Source of the DNA: a virus
Virus record (IMG/VR): IMGVR_UViG_3300024348_000028
Coordinates: 1 to 64,000 of that record
DNA: 64,000 nucleotides
Reading direction: 5' to 3' (one strand)
This document shows, piece after piece, positions 1 through 8,394 of the stretch. Below the pieces are notes generated by a model. It saw only the letters and a list, made by a program, of their open reading frames with translations. It had not been told where the DNA came from and did no database searches. The translations under genes were made by a program, and so were the position numbers. Each line of letters opens with the position of its first letter. Within the stretch, counting starts at the first letter, position 1.

Positions 1-1692
1 ATCAATGGCAAAGCCAACTTCTTTCATTCTACCAGTCTTACGATCATAGAATAGTGCAGTAGCAATACCAGCGCGACCAGTTAGACGATTCTTAAGTACA
101 CGAATTAGAGTTGTATTCGCAATAGTTTCATCTGCATTCTGACGATCACGCTCAAGAGCAACTACAGTATTTGGTACGGATGACAATGCACCTGAACCAC
201 GAAGATCCTGTAGAGTAATACGATCACCCTCTTCATAAGCCTTGTCGGTCTTCTTAAGTTGTGATACAATATCAACATGCACACCAGTACGAACAGCAAG
301 AGATCGTAGTTCCTTCATAAGTGTATCAATAATGATACGCTCTGAGTTACCGCCATCAGTATCTTTATCATGCATACCCATAAGACCAGCGGCGGCAGCA
401 GTAATGTGATCTAGAACAATCACATCAACCTTAAGACTGACAGCCATGTACTCCATACGAGCCAGTAGATTCTGCATTGCGTTATTGCCAAGGTGGTCAT
501 AGATAAAGAAGTTAGTGCCACTAAGCTTACGCTTTGCATCAGCATACTCTTCATCAGATAGATCATCAATATAGTCCATGTTGATTGGTGACTTGCCAAG
601 CTTAACACGAAGATCATTCATCATCCTGCAAGCACGAATAGCACGGACTGGCTTGTTAAGTAATAAGCTAATCATGTCATCCATAGTTTCTTGTGGTGAC
701 TCTTCAAGCATGATTGCACCAACTGATCTGCCTTCTTCAAGATGGTGAATGATAAGCTCACGAAGAATAGTAGACTTACCACTACCAGTTCCACTAGCCC
801 ATAAAGTAATTTCACCACTACGCTGGCCAATAAGATACTCGCTAAGTGAATCGAAGGGAAACGGGTATACTCTAACATTTGCAATATCCTCTCCGTCATT
901 TACAATTGACGAAATATGTAGAATCTCATCTGGAGAATACTGCTGTGCTTCCCAGATAGCAGAAACAACAGCCTTGCCATTGGCATTCATTAAACATTCA
1001 TTAGCATCCTTGTATGGCAACTTAGCAATCTTGCACTTGCCGGGTGGTAGTAATTCAGCCACCTGCTTAGTAGCATTTCTGCCGGGTTCGTCACCGTCAA
1101 AGCAAAGTACAATCTCGTTATAACTGCAAACAAACTCATAGTTATCTTTGATTGCTTTGACGGCAGACTGTGCTCCATTAGGAATAGAAACAACTGGCCA
1201 AGTACCACCAAGCAATTGATTAACCGTCATGCAGTCAATCTCACCCTCAGTAATAACAAGACGCTTGCCACCATTCTTCCAAAGATGCTGGCCGAATAAC
1301 TCTACATTTCGGCTATTACCTTTCCAGAAGAATTGCTTGTTAGGACCACGAAGATGTTGGGCAACAAGTGTACCAGACTTATAGTAGTTTGAGATTTCTA
1401 CTTCCTTACCATTAACCTTAGCTGACTCATAACCATAAAGTCTGCAAGTCTTGTCATCAATATTACGATGAGAAAGGCCAGTTACAGTACCCTTGGTTGG
1501 CTTGAATTCAGTACTAGTAAATGTTGTATCTGTTTCCATAGTTCTAGTTACTCCATCCTTTCCTTCATAGTGTTGACAAGCAAAGCAATACCAATGATCT
1601 GTATACTCTGCAAAATTATTACCTTTGTTATCAAGTCCAGAAGCAGCACACTTTGGACATTGTGTACGCTTGCCAGTAAATGTGCTACTCAT
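1..1692 (-). CDS. T7 gp4-type primase-helicase (C-terminus cut by window edge)
   Basis: Bifunctional replication protein expected to unwind the fork as a hexamer and prime the lagging strand. Translating back from the ATG at 1692 gives an N-terminal zinc-binding module with CPKC near residue 13 and CFAC about 25 residues later. A TOPRIM-like segment follows (ITEGEIDCM, then a region containing CFDGDEPG), and then a RecA-type helicase core with Walker A GTGSGKST near nucleotides 775-795 and a DVIVLDH Walker B-like strand. The reading frame is open to base 1, so the last part of the helicase is missing. The upstream 102-residue gene ends in an ATGA overlap with this start, so the two are translationally coupled. 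The family call is secure; activity of the primase half is inferred from the intact zinc cysteines. Confidence 0.95.
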   Translation of the reverse strand, partial: MSSTFTGKRTQCPKCAASGLDNKGNNFAEYTDHWYCFACQHYEGKDGVTRTMETDTTFTSTEFKPTKGTVTGLSHRNIDDKTCRLYGYESAKVNGKEVEISNYYKSGTLVAQHLRGPNKQFFWKGNSRNVELFGQHLWKNGGKRLVITEGEIDCMTVNQLLGGTWPVVSIPNGAQSAVKAIKDNYEFVCSYNEIVLCFDGDEPGRNATKQVAELLPPGKCKIAKLPYKDANECLMNANGKAVVSAIWEAQQYSPDEILHISSIVNDGEDIANVRVYPFPFDSLSEYLIGQRSGEITLWASGTGSGKSTILRELIIHHLEEGRSVGAIMLEESPQETMDDMISLLLNKPVRAIRACRMMNDLRVKLGKSPINMDYIDDLSDEEYADAKRKLSGTNFFIYDHLGNNAMQNLLARMEYMAVSLKVDVIVLDHITAAAAGLMGMHDKDTDGGNSERIIIDTLMKELRSLAVRTGVHVDIVSQLKKTDKAYEEGDRITLQDLRGSGALSSVPNTVVALERDRQNADETIANTTLIRVLKNRLTGRAGIATALFYDRKTGRMKEVGFAID

Positions 1693-1997
1693 AGTTTTAA
1701 TACCTTATCTTTAGATCTAGTCAATATTTCTACTGTTAAGAATCCTTCTTGAGATGACTCAATAATCTCAATCGACGCAATTCTTTCCTTTTCCGTTCCT
1801 CCATAGAACGACATTGAATCACCCGTGCATACAAAAGGACCGCCATCATAATCAATAAAAGGATATCCATCATTAGAAGTACCTCCTCTATAATAAGCAG
1901 AAGGTCCATCAATAATATACTTATTTCTGGCAACCTTCGTAACTACTCTAGGCTGTCCATACCTTGATATAATTTTAAATGTTTCATTAATTTTCAT
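1689..1997 (-). CDS. hypothetical protein, 102 aa
   Basis: I do not recognise the family. The protein starts MKINETFKII and has a beta-rich, soluble composition with several Gly/Asp turns (YYRGGTSNDG, DYDGGPF), no membrane segment and no signal peptide. It sits between the deaminase gene and the primase-helicase and overlaps both by four bases (ATGA-type junctions at each end), so it is clearly part of the replication/nucleotide operon. The gene is likely real because of this coupling. A role as a small accessory factor of DNA metabolism is only suggested by position. Confidence 0.75.
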   Translation of the reverse strand: MKINETFKIISRYGQPRVVTKVARNKYIIDGPSAYYRGGTSNDGYPFIDYDGGPFVCTGDSMSFYGGTEKERIASIEIIESSQEGFLTVEILTRSKDKVLKL

Positions 1998-2347
1998 AGT
2001 TCAACAAGAATCCCTTCTTCATTAGTATAATAAATTTTATCAAACATATTAGTACACCAAGGCATACAATACTTGCATGGCCTCGACATTCCAATATGAC
2101 CAGTCTTACTAAACCTAGTATTAACAAGAATAAGTTTATCCATACTACATTGAATTTTTCTTACTGCATCTAACTCAGAGTGAAGATAAGGTAACATATA
2201 ACCAAGCTCAACAGTCTTTGGATGTGTTTTCCAGTTATTAGTGCCAACAGCAATTACTTTATTTTTTCTAATAACCAAAGAAATATGAGCACGATCTCTT
2301 TGAACTGTTTCAGAAATTTTACGAGAGAGTTCTATCCAATGATTCAT
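1994..2347 (-). CDS. cytidine/dCMP deaminase-like protein
   Basis: Zinc-dependent deaminase of the cytidine/deoxycytidylate deaminase superfamily, 117 residues. The signature pair is visible: HSELDAV near residues 56-62 (the zinc histidine and proton-shuttling glutamate, with Ser in the usual Ala/Cys position) and PCKYC near residues 90-94 (the two zinc cysteines). In this context it would most simply make dUMP from dCMP, feeding the ThyX encoded directly upstream, but the sequence does not exclude another cytosine or adenine substrate. Its start lies inside the end of thyX (29-base overlap) and its end overlaps the 102-aa gene, so it is translated as part of the same message. The superfamily assignment is firm and the substrate is inference. 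Confidence 0.85.
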   Translation of the reverse strand: MNHWIELSRKISETVQRDRAHISLVIRKNKVIAVGTNNWKTHPKTVELGYMLPYLHSELDAVRKIQCSMDKLILVNTRFSKTGHIGMSRPCKYCMPWCTNMFDKIYYTNEEGILVEL

Positions 2348-2978
2348 TTACTAATGCGCTCCAGCTTATTGGGAATAAATTATTACAAATTGAACCAACA
2401 GCTTTAGCATACACTCTCACTTCTGCCTGTGCCGTATCGTGTGACCGAAGCATAGCCATCCTGAGCCACGCATACAACGAACCTGTCCAGATCCACTCGG
2501 TGTACATGGCCTGCGGCAGAACAGCCCGCGCTTGCTCAGGACACACGCCACGCTCAAGTAGTCTATCGTACATGATCAAGGCAGCCGAACACATGTTTTT
2601 ATAATCAAGCATTATTGATGGATCAGTAATAACTTCATCAGATGAACCTTGCTTTTTATTTTCAGCACGCATTCTAAACGCATCTGGAATCCAACAATCT
2701 GGAGTAAAGTCAACATAACGACGGCTAATTTCATTCCAAGCAAAACCAACCTGATGCTTTGCTAATTGCCGTGCGATAAAAACAGGAGCCTTAAATCTCA
2801 TAGAAATACTTGTATGAGAGAAAGGACTCCAATGCTTATGCTTTGCTAAGAACTTAATAAGTTTATCGTTTTGTTCTGGAGAATAGTTTTCAGCAAGTTT
2901 ATCAAAAGAAACTCTGGCTGCATTAACAACAGAAGCATCAGTACCCATATGATCAATATATTCTACTAACTTATCCAT
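2319..2978 (-). CDS. thyX: flavin-dependent thymidylate synthase ThyX
   Basis: Makes dTMP from dUMP with methylene-tetrahydrofolate and FAD/NADPH. The core motif is seen as KHQVGFAWNEISRRY around residues 75-89, the variant of RHRxxSxNExSxRY in which NExSxRY is intact. HWSPFSH (substrate/flavin loop) lies earlier and VYAKAV and FPISW follow near the C-terminus. The open frame extends to 3023, but I place the start at 2978 (MDKLVEY) because AAGGAGAT stands just upstream. The length of 219 residues is usual for the family. It is followed directly by the deaminase gene, so dCMP deamination and thymidylate synthesis are paired. A roughly 100-base leader upstream has a short GGTGG/CCACC hairpin at 3005-3021 of unknown meaning. 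Confidence 0.95.
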   Translation of the reverse strand: MDKLVEYIDHMGTDASVVNAARVSFDKLAENYSPEQNDKLIKFLAKHKHWSPFSHTSISMRFKAPVFIARQLAKHQVGFAWNEISRRYVDFTPDCWIPDAFRMRAENKKQGSSDEVITDPSIMLDYKNMCSAALIMYDRLLERGVCPEQARAVLPQAMYTEWIWTGSLYAWLRMAMLRSHDTAQAEVRVYAKAVGSICNNLFPISWSALVNESLDRTLS

Positions 2979-3082
2979 AATTAAATCTCCTTTTAAATCG
3001 TTGGGGTGGATTTGCACCACCATCTTTATACACGCTTGGGGTAAATGTATACTGTTCTACTAATTTAAACTACCAAAGACAT

Positions 3083-3460
3083 TTACTTGGGTTTATTAAC
3101 ACCAAGTACAAAATAACCATCAGAGCTTTTATCAGCCCATTCTTTGGTTACATACATGGAAACGATCTGCGAATCGTCTTCCCATAATTTTCCATTCATA
3201 ACATCAAACACAGCCTTAGTGTAATTATCCAAGTCTGCTCTTGGATGACTACGCTCTGTTTTCTTTGGCCTCTTTATATAGAGTTCTAGAGTAATAGCTA
3301 ATGGGCCAGAAAGTAATTCTCTTTCTGTTCCAATTACTTCATATACTTTTGAAGCAGCTTGTTCTCTAAATTCTTTATAAGGACCAGAGTAGTAAGCTCC
3401 CCACTTACCCACTCTTGGCCTAGAAGCAGCGACTGGTGATATTTCAAACTTCCATTCCAT
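3083..3460 (-). CDS. RusA-like Holliday junction resolvase
   Basis: Small endonuclease of the RusA family, 125 residues, expected to cut branched DNA during recombination or before packaging. The family pattern is clear: RPRVGKW near the N-terminus, then PRADLDNYTKAVFDVMNG around residues 73-90 and LWEDDSQI just after, which supply the acidic residues that bind magnesium. It takes the place of the T7 gp3 endonuclease, which I do not see here. The start ATG at 3460 overlaps the SSB stop codon (TAATG), so it is co-translated with SSB. Confidence 0.93.
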   Translation of the reverse strand: MEWKFEISPVAASRPRVGKWGAYYSGPYKEFREQAASKVYEVIGTERELLSGPLAITLELYIKRPKKTERSHPRADLDNYTKAVFDVMNGKLWEDDSQIVSMYVTKEWADKSSDGYFVLGVNKPK

Positions 3461-3990
3461 TAAAACGGAATGTCATCGTCTGTAACTTCTTCTGTCTCTG
3501 TAGTTGATGCAGACTTAGTGTTGGTATTAGCACCAACAAAACCACCTTCTACTGGTGCAAAACCACTACCAGAACCACCACCAAGGTTATTCTTTTCAAT
3601 GATTTGAACACCGTTCAGATATAGACTGAGAGAGTTATCACGACTCAGAACCATTGGCTGAAGCTTTAAGCGAACCTTATCGCCACCAAAAGCAACAACT
3701 TCTGTTTCCTTTGCAAGAGCATCTACACAAGGGAACTTAATCTTGTCGATGTGATTCTTGCTCTTAAACTTTACATACTTAACGCCATCCTTATCTACCA
3801 TGCCATTGATCTTCTTTGCTCCACTCTTCTTAAGAATGTCTGCAAGAGTCTTCTGCAAATCCTTATCAGCAATAACAGTAATATTGTGATTGGCAGAGTT
3901 TTCTCCAAAGTTAGTATCTGGCTTAAGTAGATTACTCCACTTAACTTCAAGAGTATCAGTTACTAGCGGTGGCAACTTCGTTGACTTCAT
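3460..3990 (-). CDS. single-stranded DNA-binding protein, T7 gp2.5-like
   Basis: Coats single-stranded DNA at the replication fork and recruits polymerase and helicase. The 176-residue protein has the layout of T7 gp2.5-type SSBs: an OB-like beta-rich core with many Lys residues (residues 1-130), a Gly/Ser/Thr-rich flexible linker, and an acidic tail ending TDDDIPF that would compete with DNA and contact partner proteins. A terminal aromatic residue is the hallmark of this class. The Shine-Dalgarno AAGGAG precedes the ATG at 3990. Its first 35 bases overlap the small gene upstream, and its stop overlaps the RusA start. The call rests on tail, context and size rather than a catalytic motif. 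Confidence 0.85.
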   Translation of the reverse strand: MKSTKLPPLVTDTLEVKWSNLLKPDTNFGENSANHNITVIADKDLQKTLADILKKSGAKKINGMVDKDGVKYVKFKSKNHIDKIKFPCVDALAKETEVVAFGGDKVRLKLQPMVLSRDNSLSLYLNGVQIIEKNNLGGGSGSGFAPVEGGFVGANTNTKSASTTETEEVTDDDIPF

Positions 3991-4165
3991 TTGAATTCTC
4001 CTTATTTAGATTTGTAGTAGCAGTAGTCTGAGCGGCAATAAGACGAGTAACTTGTTCATTAATATTAGTCGTAATTCCAGCTAGAACTGTGCTAATATTT
4101 GAAAGATACTCAATTACGCTTACTCCAGTTACAGCTGGACCGTTATTTGTAGTTTCTGTATTCAT
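3956..4165 (-). CDS. hypothetical protein, 69 aa
   Basis: A small polar, Thr/Asn/Ala-rich protein (MNTETTNNGPAVTG) without cysteines or a membrane segment. The middle (about residues 18-55) is predicted to be helical. I do not recognise a family. A strong Shine-Dalgarno, AGGAGG, stands upstream of the ATG at 4165, which is the main reason to accept it. The 35-base overlap with SSB in another frame suggests coupling. It is the first gene after a structured intergenic hairpin at 4184-4216 and so may head the SSB-RusA-ThyX message. Confidence 0.75.
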   Translation of the reverse strand: MNTETTNNGPAVTGVSVIEYLSNISTVLAGITTNINEQVTRLIAAQTTATTNLNKENSNEVNEVATASN

Positions 4166-4183
4166 TGTTATACTTCCTCCTTT

Positions 4184-4216
4184 CTGATAGTACCTATCAT
4201 TAGCCCCAACTATCAG
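4184..4216 (-). promoter_or_regulatory. intergenic hairpin with GTTGGGGCTA loop
   Basis: On the minus strand the arms CTGATAGT and ACTATCAG pair over eight bases around a loop containing GTTGGGGCTAATGATAGG. The stop codon of the upstream gene (4213) lies inside the 5' arm and the Shine-Dalgarno of the next gene follows the 3' arm. The same loop core recurs at 11112-11139, 17675-17698 and 59945-59972, each time just behind a stop codon. It could be an RNA processing site, a terminator or a translational element; sequence alone does not decide. Confidence 0.6.
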
Positions 4217-4521
4217 GGCCAGTCGTTATAGAAAACCTTACCATTTCCGTCCTTGTCAAGAACTTCAACGGCATTGGCCTCGTATGCAGATAATAGACGA
4301 AGACCAAGTTCAGACATATCAAGGTCTTTCCATTTGCTTTTAATACATTGTTCAATATTATGCTTCCTCCAACTTTCATCAGTAACAAGACCATCAACGG
4401 TTGGATAAAGATCATTTTCACTAAATGGTTGAGTTAGTGGAAGCCACATTCTAACAGTAAACTTAGGAGTAACAAACTTAAACATTTCTTCAGTAAGCAC
4501 AGCAAACTTCTTTTGTTCCAT
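4213..4521 (-). CDS. hypothetical protein, 102 aa
   Basis: Unrecognised soluble protein. I choose the ATG at 4521 (MEQKKFAVLTEEMF) with GAGG eight bases upstream over the GTG at 4533. It is rich in aromatic and acidic residues, with a segment FTVRMWLPLTQPFSENDLYP and an Asp-rich EVLDKDGNGK near the end that resembles a calcium-loop-like turn but is too short to call. It follows the phosphoesterase gene with a slight overlap, so it belongs to the same operon, and ends inside the intergenic hairpin at 4184-4216. Confidence 0.75.
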   Translation of the reverse strand: MEQKKFAVLTEEMFKFVTPKFTVRMWLPLTQPFSENDLYPTVDGLVTDESWRKHNIEQCIKSKWKDLDMSELGLRLLSAYEANAVEVLDKDGNGKVFYNDWP

Positions 4522-4529
4522 ATTATACC

Positions 4530-5189
4530 TCACATATTCATAAGTTCAAGATAAGGATGACCATCAATTACAACGCCACAAGAGATGACTGGCTTCTTAA
4601 TTAGGTTTTTACCATAAGCCATTTCATATCTATCCTTGTCTACACCGCACCCAACATCCATGCCAAAGATCCTACGATCAGGGCCACAAATCCAATTGAT
4701 GCCAGCAATAGAATGGTGATGTCCCATGACAATGGGGAATGCTGACATCTTAGCCGTATTAAAAGCTGGATATTGAGAAGAAGACCCAGTACCGTGTTGA
4801 TAGCGAACGCCGTCAATAATATGAGCATACATCCACTCCCATTTAGTTGTTGTGTAAACTCCATTATAGTCTTTCAGATAAAAATCTGGAATACCCATAT
4901 TTGAAGCTAATCTATAAACTCTTTCGTCGTGATTACCAATACAAACCTTTAACTCTGGAAACTCTTTTTCCCATTGCTTAATACAAATTGAAGCCTTCTT
5001 ATATTCAGTAACAGCACCCTCGTTTTCAGGATGCTTTGCATGAAACGAAATACAATGGTGATCAACAACATCACCCATATGAACTACTTCATTACACTTG
5101 TACTTATCACGAATCTTTTTAACAAATGTAAAATAATTCTTGTGAACCGCAGGAAAATGCGTGTCACCTATAACTAAAACTCTAGACAT
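4530..5189 (-). CDS. calcineurin-like metallophosphoesterase
   Basis: Two-metal phosphoesterase, 219 residues. All family motifs are visible in order: GDTHF (residues 8-12), GDVVDHH (about 39-45), GNHDER (about 85-90) and GHHHS (about 157-161); these carry the Asp, Asn and His ligands. Phage members act on nucleic-acid ends or nucleotide phosphates, but the substrate cannot be read here. The gene lies directly behind the 80-aa gene downstream of the RNA polymerase, so it is expressed early in this operon. Length matches single-domain members. Family is certain and function is generic. Confidence 0.92.
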   Translation of the reverse strand: MSRVLVIGDTHFPAVHKNYFTFVKKIRDKYKCNEVVHMGDVVDHHCISFHAKHPENEGAVTEYKKASICIKQWEKEFPELKVCIGNHDERVYRLASNMGIPDFYLKDYNGVYTTTKWEWMYAHIIDGVRYQHGTGSSSQYPAFNTAKMSAFPIVMGHHHSIAGINWICGPDRRIFGMDVGCGVDKDRYEMAYGKNLIKKPVISCGVVIDGHPYLELMNM

Positions 5190-5191
5190 TA

Positions 5192-5434
5192 TTAATCCTC
5201 ATTTATATAGATGTTTATGTTCATATCAGTTTGTTCTGGAACATTTTTTAACATCATTTCACTATGACAGTTATCTAAAAATATAGCTGAAAATCTACCA
5301 GTTGGAAACCACAGGTTTATGGTTTTTTTGAGTTGGTCAGACAAAGCCAAATCAACCACACGCTTAACAGCATCTTCCATGTCACCTTCATTTTGTACCT
5401 TTATAATCTTTCTTTTCTTTTTCTTTTTTGACAT
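5192..5434 (-). CDS. hypothetical basic-headed small protein, 80 aa
   Basis: Begins MSKKKKKRKIIK, a run of lysines followed by an acidic helix (EGDMEDAVKRVVDLALSDQ). The remainder is mixed and ends NINIYINED. No recognised family. The basic head could bind nucleic acid or contact the polymerase encoded just upstream, but that is speculation. Spacing to the neighbours is only 2 and 8 bases, in line with an operon. Confidence 0.7.
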   Translation of the reverse strand: MSKKKKKRKIIKVQNEGDMEDAVKRVVDLALSDQLKKTINLWFPTGRFSAIFLDNCHSEMMLKNVPEQTDMNINIYINED

Positions 5435-5442
5435 ATAATTCC

Positions 5443-7938
5443 TTAATGAAAGAAATACTCTGCTTCAAGAACAGAAGAAATATTTAAAGATCCAATTGCA
5501 GGTGTGCTTGGAAGTTCAACTCCTAATGAATTCTCAATTTCTAACTTTAGTTTTTCAAGCAAGGGTTCTTTATGCATAGTATAAAATTCTTCTCTTGTAT
5601 ACTGACGCATCAATGGAACATATGGAGCAGCACACCCATATGAATCATGGACAAAACTAAAATTAGTAATACCAGCCGTAAGCATTTTATCCATAGTCAT
5701 CCACATATGACTTGCATCAAGACTGTGGATATAATTTGGACTTACTGCCAAGTTAACTTGAGTATCATCAATCTGACTTGAATCTGTAGAACCAAAATGA
5801 AGTTCTTTCATATTGAACAATTTTGCAATTGATCTCCTTGTTAGAATTTCATAATACTGATGGACAACTTTAAAACCACATGGAGTAGTCCACTCAAGAT
5901 TCTTACCCATATTGCTTGCTATATCAGCAATTTGCTTTAGCCATACCTTACCATAATTTGCATTAGTTAAAGTATTTTTTAAGCACTTGTCAATATAAGT
6001 AGCCAGCTCCATAACTGCACCAGCAATACGATCTTTGTTAACCCAATCTAAATGTCCTTCAGTCTTACAGTATCTTCGAATACCGTAGAATGTAACACCA
6101 TATGGATCTGTCATAACAGCTCTCTTGCATACTGATCTTGGAATTTTGTTATCCCAATGATTTAAAAATAACTGTGCCCAATCCTTCGTATCTGGATCTG
6201 CATTGTCATCTTTAGAATCCTTTGACATTGAATTAGTCATAGAATCAGCAACAAAACCATATAAATCCTGTGGATCTTTATGTCCAGTAAGATTTACTTT
6301 ATAAGCAAGATCAACATCACGCATAATAGCAGCCCAATGTTGAACACCATTACATGAACCATCAATTTGAATTGGTAGTTGAGTAAAACCATCTGTTCTA
6401 CAAAGTTCAAAGATTGCAGCTAGTCTTTGAAAACTAGGGTTCTTTTTCTTTTTGTCACTAACCCAAAACCATCGTGTTTCAAATGGATCTTTTGCAGTAT
6501 CTTGAATAAGATCAAGATTATCATCAACCCATTTAATACGATCTGCAAATGGTAACTTATCTTGATCAAACAAATTAGCAAGATGAACCTTTAACCAGTA
6601 TCTACCGTTTTCAGTTTGCTTTATTGGTTTAGCAAAGTGAATTAAACTACGATCAAAATCTGAACTCTGTGGTGACAATAAATCACAAGCAGTATAAGCA
6701 CGACCTCTAAAGTCACAGGTATAGATGTGATAAAAGAAACCCCACTTCATCAAATCATTTGCAACCTTAAGCCTCACCAACATACGACCACGGGATCGTT
6801 CTTCTTTATACCAAGAAGACCAAGACTCTTCTTTACGCTGACACCACTTAGCCTTTTCTTCTTTTGTTCCAGTTTCAGGATAATCCTCACCAAAATCAAA
6901 AGCATCAAAGTTATACGCTGGAAGATTAGCTTCCCTTGTATTATTGTGGAACATTGCATTCATTACTGCATAGACTTTATAATTAATAGCCCACTCAGTA
7001 TGCATCAATGCGTTCAATCCACGAACAACCATTTCACTAGGAGTGGAGTTTTTTTGAACTACAGTCTCATCCCAATGAACATCTCTAAACTTCTGAACAA
7101 CTGGTTTACGAATCCAAGGCATTAAGTTACCACCAGATGAAGTAACAGTATGTTCAGCAGGAGGAACAATCATAGGACGATACAATAGACTTGCTCTTGA
7201 GATCAAATCCTTGTGTCTATTATGAAGTTCCTGAAGAAGTTCATCAGTAAAACTTACAACAACTCTTTCATACCAACGATTACCAATACGCTTTCTAAAG
7301 TTTCTGATGATAATGATATTACTCATCTCAGCAATGCGAAGCATATGATGACCAAAATCTTCGCGTTGCTTTCTAGTAAATTGCTTTTTGTTGATGCAAT
7401 TCATTTTACCAGAAAAAGCACGGCATCGCTTAACAGTCCAATTCTTTTGGTAATGAGACTGCTTTAACCAATCATCTCTAAAATCTTTCTTAGCTGCTTG
7501 ATATGAAACAATATCAATAGCCATGTTAGAAATCTGATGTGCCATATGCTGTGCAGATGGTAAAGGTAGGCTATGAATATCTCCATCCTTACCATCCATT
7601 TTACGATCCCAAGTATTTGAGTTAAACCACTCAAGCATTAAACATCGGATAGTAATGTCAGCCATCTTACCAGCACCAACAGCAAACAAAGGATATGCCC
7701 AATCAGGAGTCTTACGATTCTTTGAAACCATATCAATCCACTCTTGATAGAATGGAGTGAGATGAATAACACAACTATCTAATAGACCCTGTTCAGGATA
7801 TCCTTCGTCAGGCGATCTGTTATACTCTTCCCAATATCTATTGTTGGAAAGATTTAACATTTCTTCTTCAAGCATTGCTTGATAGTTTTTTCTACTCTCC
7901 TGAACTTCTGGCTTTAGTAAATCCCATAACTCAGGCAT
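5443..7938 (-). CDS. T7-type single-subunit RNA polymerase
   Basis: Phage RNA polymerase expected to transcribe the middle and late genes from phage-specific promoters. At 831 residues it is a little shorter than T7's 883. The catalytic core is complete: DFRGRAYTACDLLSPQ in the T/DxxGR region near residue 400, motif A as QIDGSCNGVQHWAA (metal Asp), motif B as KRAVMTDPYGV with the Lys and Tyr that bind the nucleotide, and motif C as FVHDSYGCAA with the second metal Asp. It ends in aromatic residues (AEYFFH), like the FAFA end of T7. It lies after the tRNA and small-gene region, which matches the T7 plan in which early genes read by the host enzyme precede it. Its promoter sequence could not be defined from this window. 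Confidence 0.97.
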   Translation of the reverse strand: MPELWDLLKPEVQESRKNYQAMLEEEMLNLSNNRYWEEYNRSPDEGYPEQGLLDSCVIHLTPFYQEWIDMVSKNRKTPDWAYPLFAVGAGKMADITIRCLMLEWFNSNTWDRKMDGKDGDIHSLPLPSAQHMAHQISNMAIDIVSYQAAKKDFRDDWLKQSHYQKNWTVKRCRAFSGKMNCINKKQFTRKQREDFGHHMLRIAEMSNIIIIRNFRKRIGNRWYERVVVSFTDELLQELHNRHKDLISRASLLYRPMIVPPAEHTVTSSGGNLMPWIRKPVVQKFRDVHWDETVVQKNSTPSEMVVRGLNALMHTEWAINYKVYAVMNAMFHNNTREANLPAYNFDAFDFGEDYPETGTKEEKAKWCQRKEESWSSWYKEERSRGRMLVRLKVANDLMKWGFFYHIYTCDFRGRAYTACDLLSPQSSDFDRSLIHFAKPIKQTENGRYWLKVHLANLFDQDKLPFADRIKWVDDNLDLIQDTAKDPFETRWFWVSDKKKKNPSFQRLAAIFELCRTDGFTQLPIQIDGSCNGVQHWAAIMRDVDLAYKVNLTGHKDPQDLYGFVADSMTNSMSKDSKDDNADPDTKDWAQLFLNHWDNKIPRSVCKRAVMTDPYGVTFYGIRRYCKTEGHLDWVNKDRIAGAVMELATYIDKCLKNTLTNANYGKVWLKQIADIASNMGKNLEWTTPCGFKVVHQYYEILTRRSIAKLFNMKELHFGSTDSSQIDDTQVNLAVSPNYIHSLDASHMWMTMDKMLTAGITNFSFVHDSYGCAAPYVPLMRQYTREEFYTMHKEPLLEKLKLEIENSLGVELPSTPAIGSLNISSVLEAEYFFH

Positions 7939-7950
7939 AGCAACCTCCTA

Positions 7951-8340
7951 TCAAAGAATTTCAATATGCTTTTTGATAAATTTAGCAATATCCTTAAAAG
8001 TATACTGCTTATCATAATCTCCATCATTCAAACCAGACAGATTAATACCGTCAACCCAACCCTTATTGCTTGACATTCCAGCCCACTCTTTAACAACAAC
8101 AGGAAGATAGTCAGTTTGATTACCGTATTGAAAGCAAGCAAAGTTTTTGTTTCCATTATATTTTGGATTAGTAATCTTGATAGACTTCTTTTTCTTTTGC
8201 TTACGATCCTTGTCATATAAATCACAAAGAACTCCAAGACAACAGAAACAATCATTATCATTTCTAAGGGCACACTTACCCTGCTTATAGTCACCAGATT
8301 CAAGAGCCTTAATCCACATATTTGCAATCTTTTTATCCAT
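7951..8340 (-). CDS. conserved phage hypothetical with CCLGVLCDL motif, 129 aa
   Basis: Begins MDKKIANMWIKALESGDYKQGKCALRNDND and then has CFCCLGVLCDLYD. This W-x-ALxSG-Y-Q-G / CCLGVLCDL pattern recurs in uncharacterised phage proteins across many tailed phages. The cysteine cluster (four Cys in about eleven residues, counting the one in GKCAL separately) could bind metal. The C-terminal half (YTFKDIAKFIKKHIEIL) looks like an amphipathic helix. It is placed directly upstream of the RNA polymerase. Function is not known. Confidence 0.85.
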   Translation of the reverse strand: MDKKIANMWIKALESGDYKQGKCALRNDNDCFCCLGVLCDLYDKDRKQKKKKSIKITNPKYNGNKNFACFQYGNQTDYLPVVVKEWAGMSSNKGWVDGINLSGLNDGDYDKQYTFKDIAKFIKKHIEIL

Positions 8341-8394
8341 ATATCACCTTCATAATGCGTTATAGGTATGCGCATCCCACCATCAAATTAATGA

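Noticed and set aside
2985-3060. A riboswitch upstream of thyX
   Set aside because: The leader is about 100 bases with only one or two short hairpins and lacks any recognised aptamer core.
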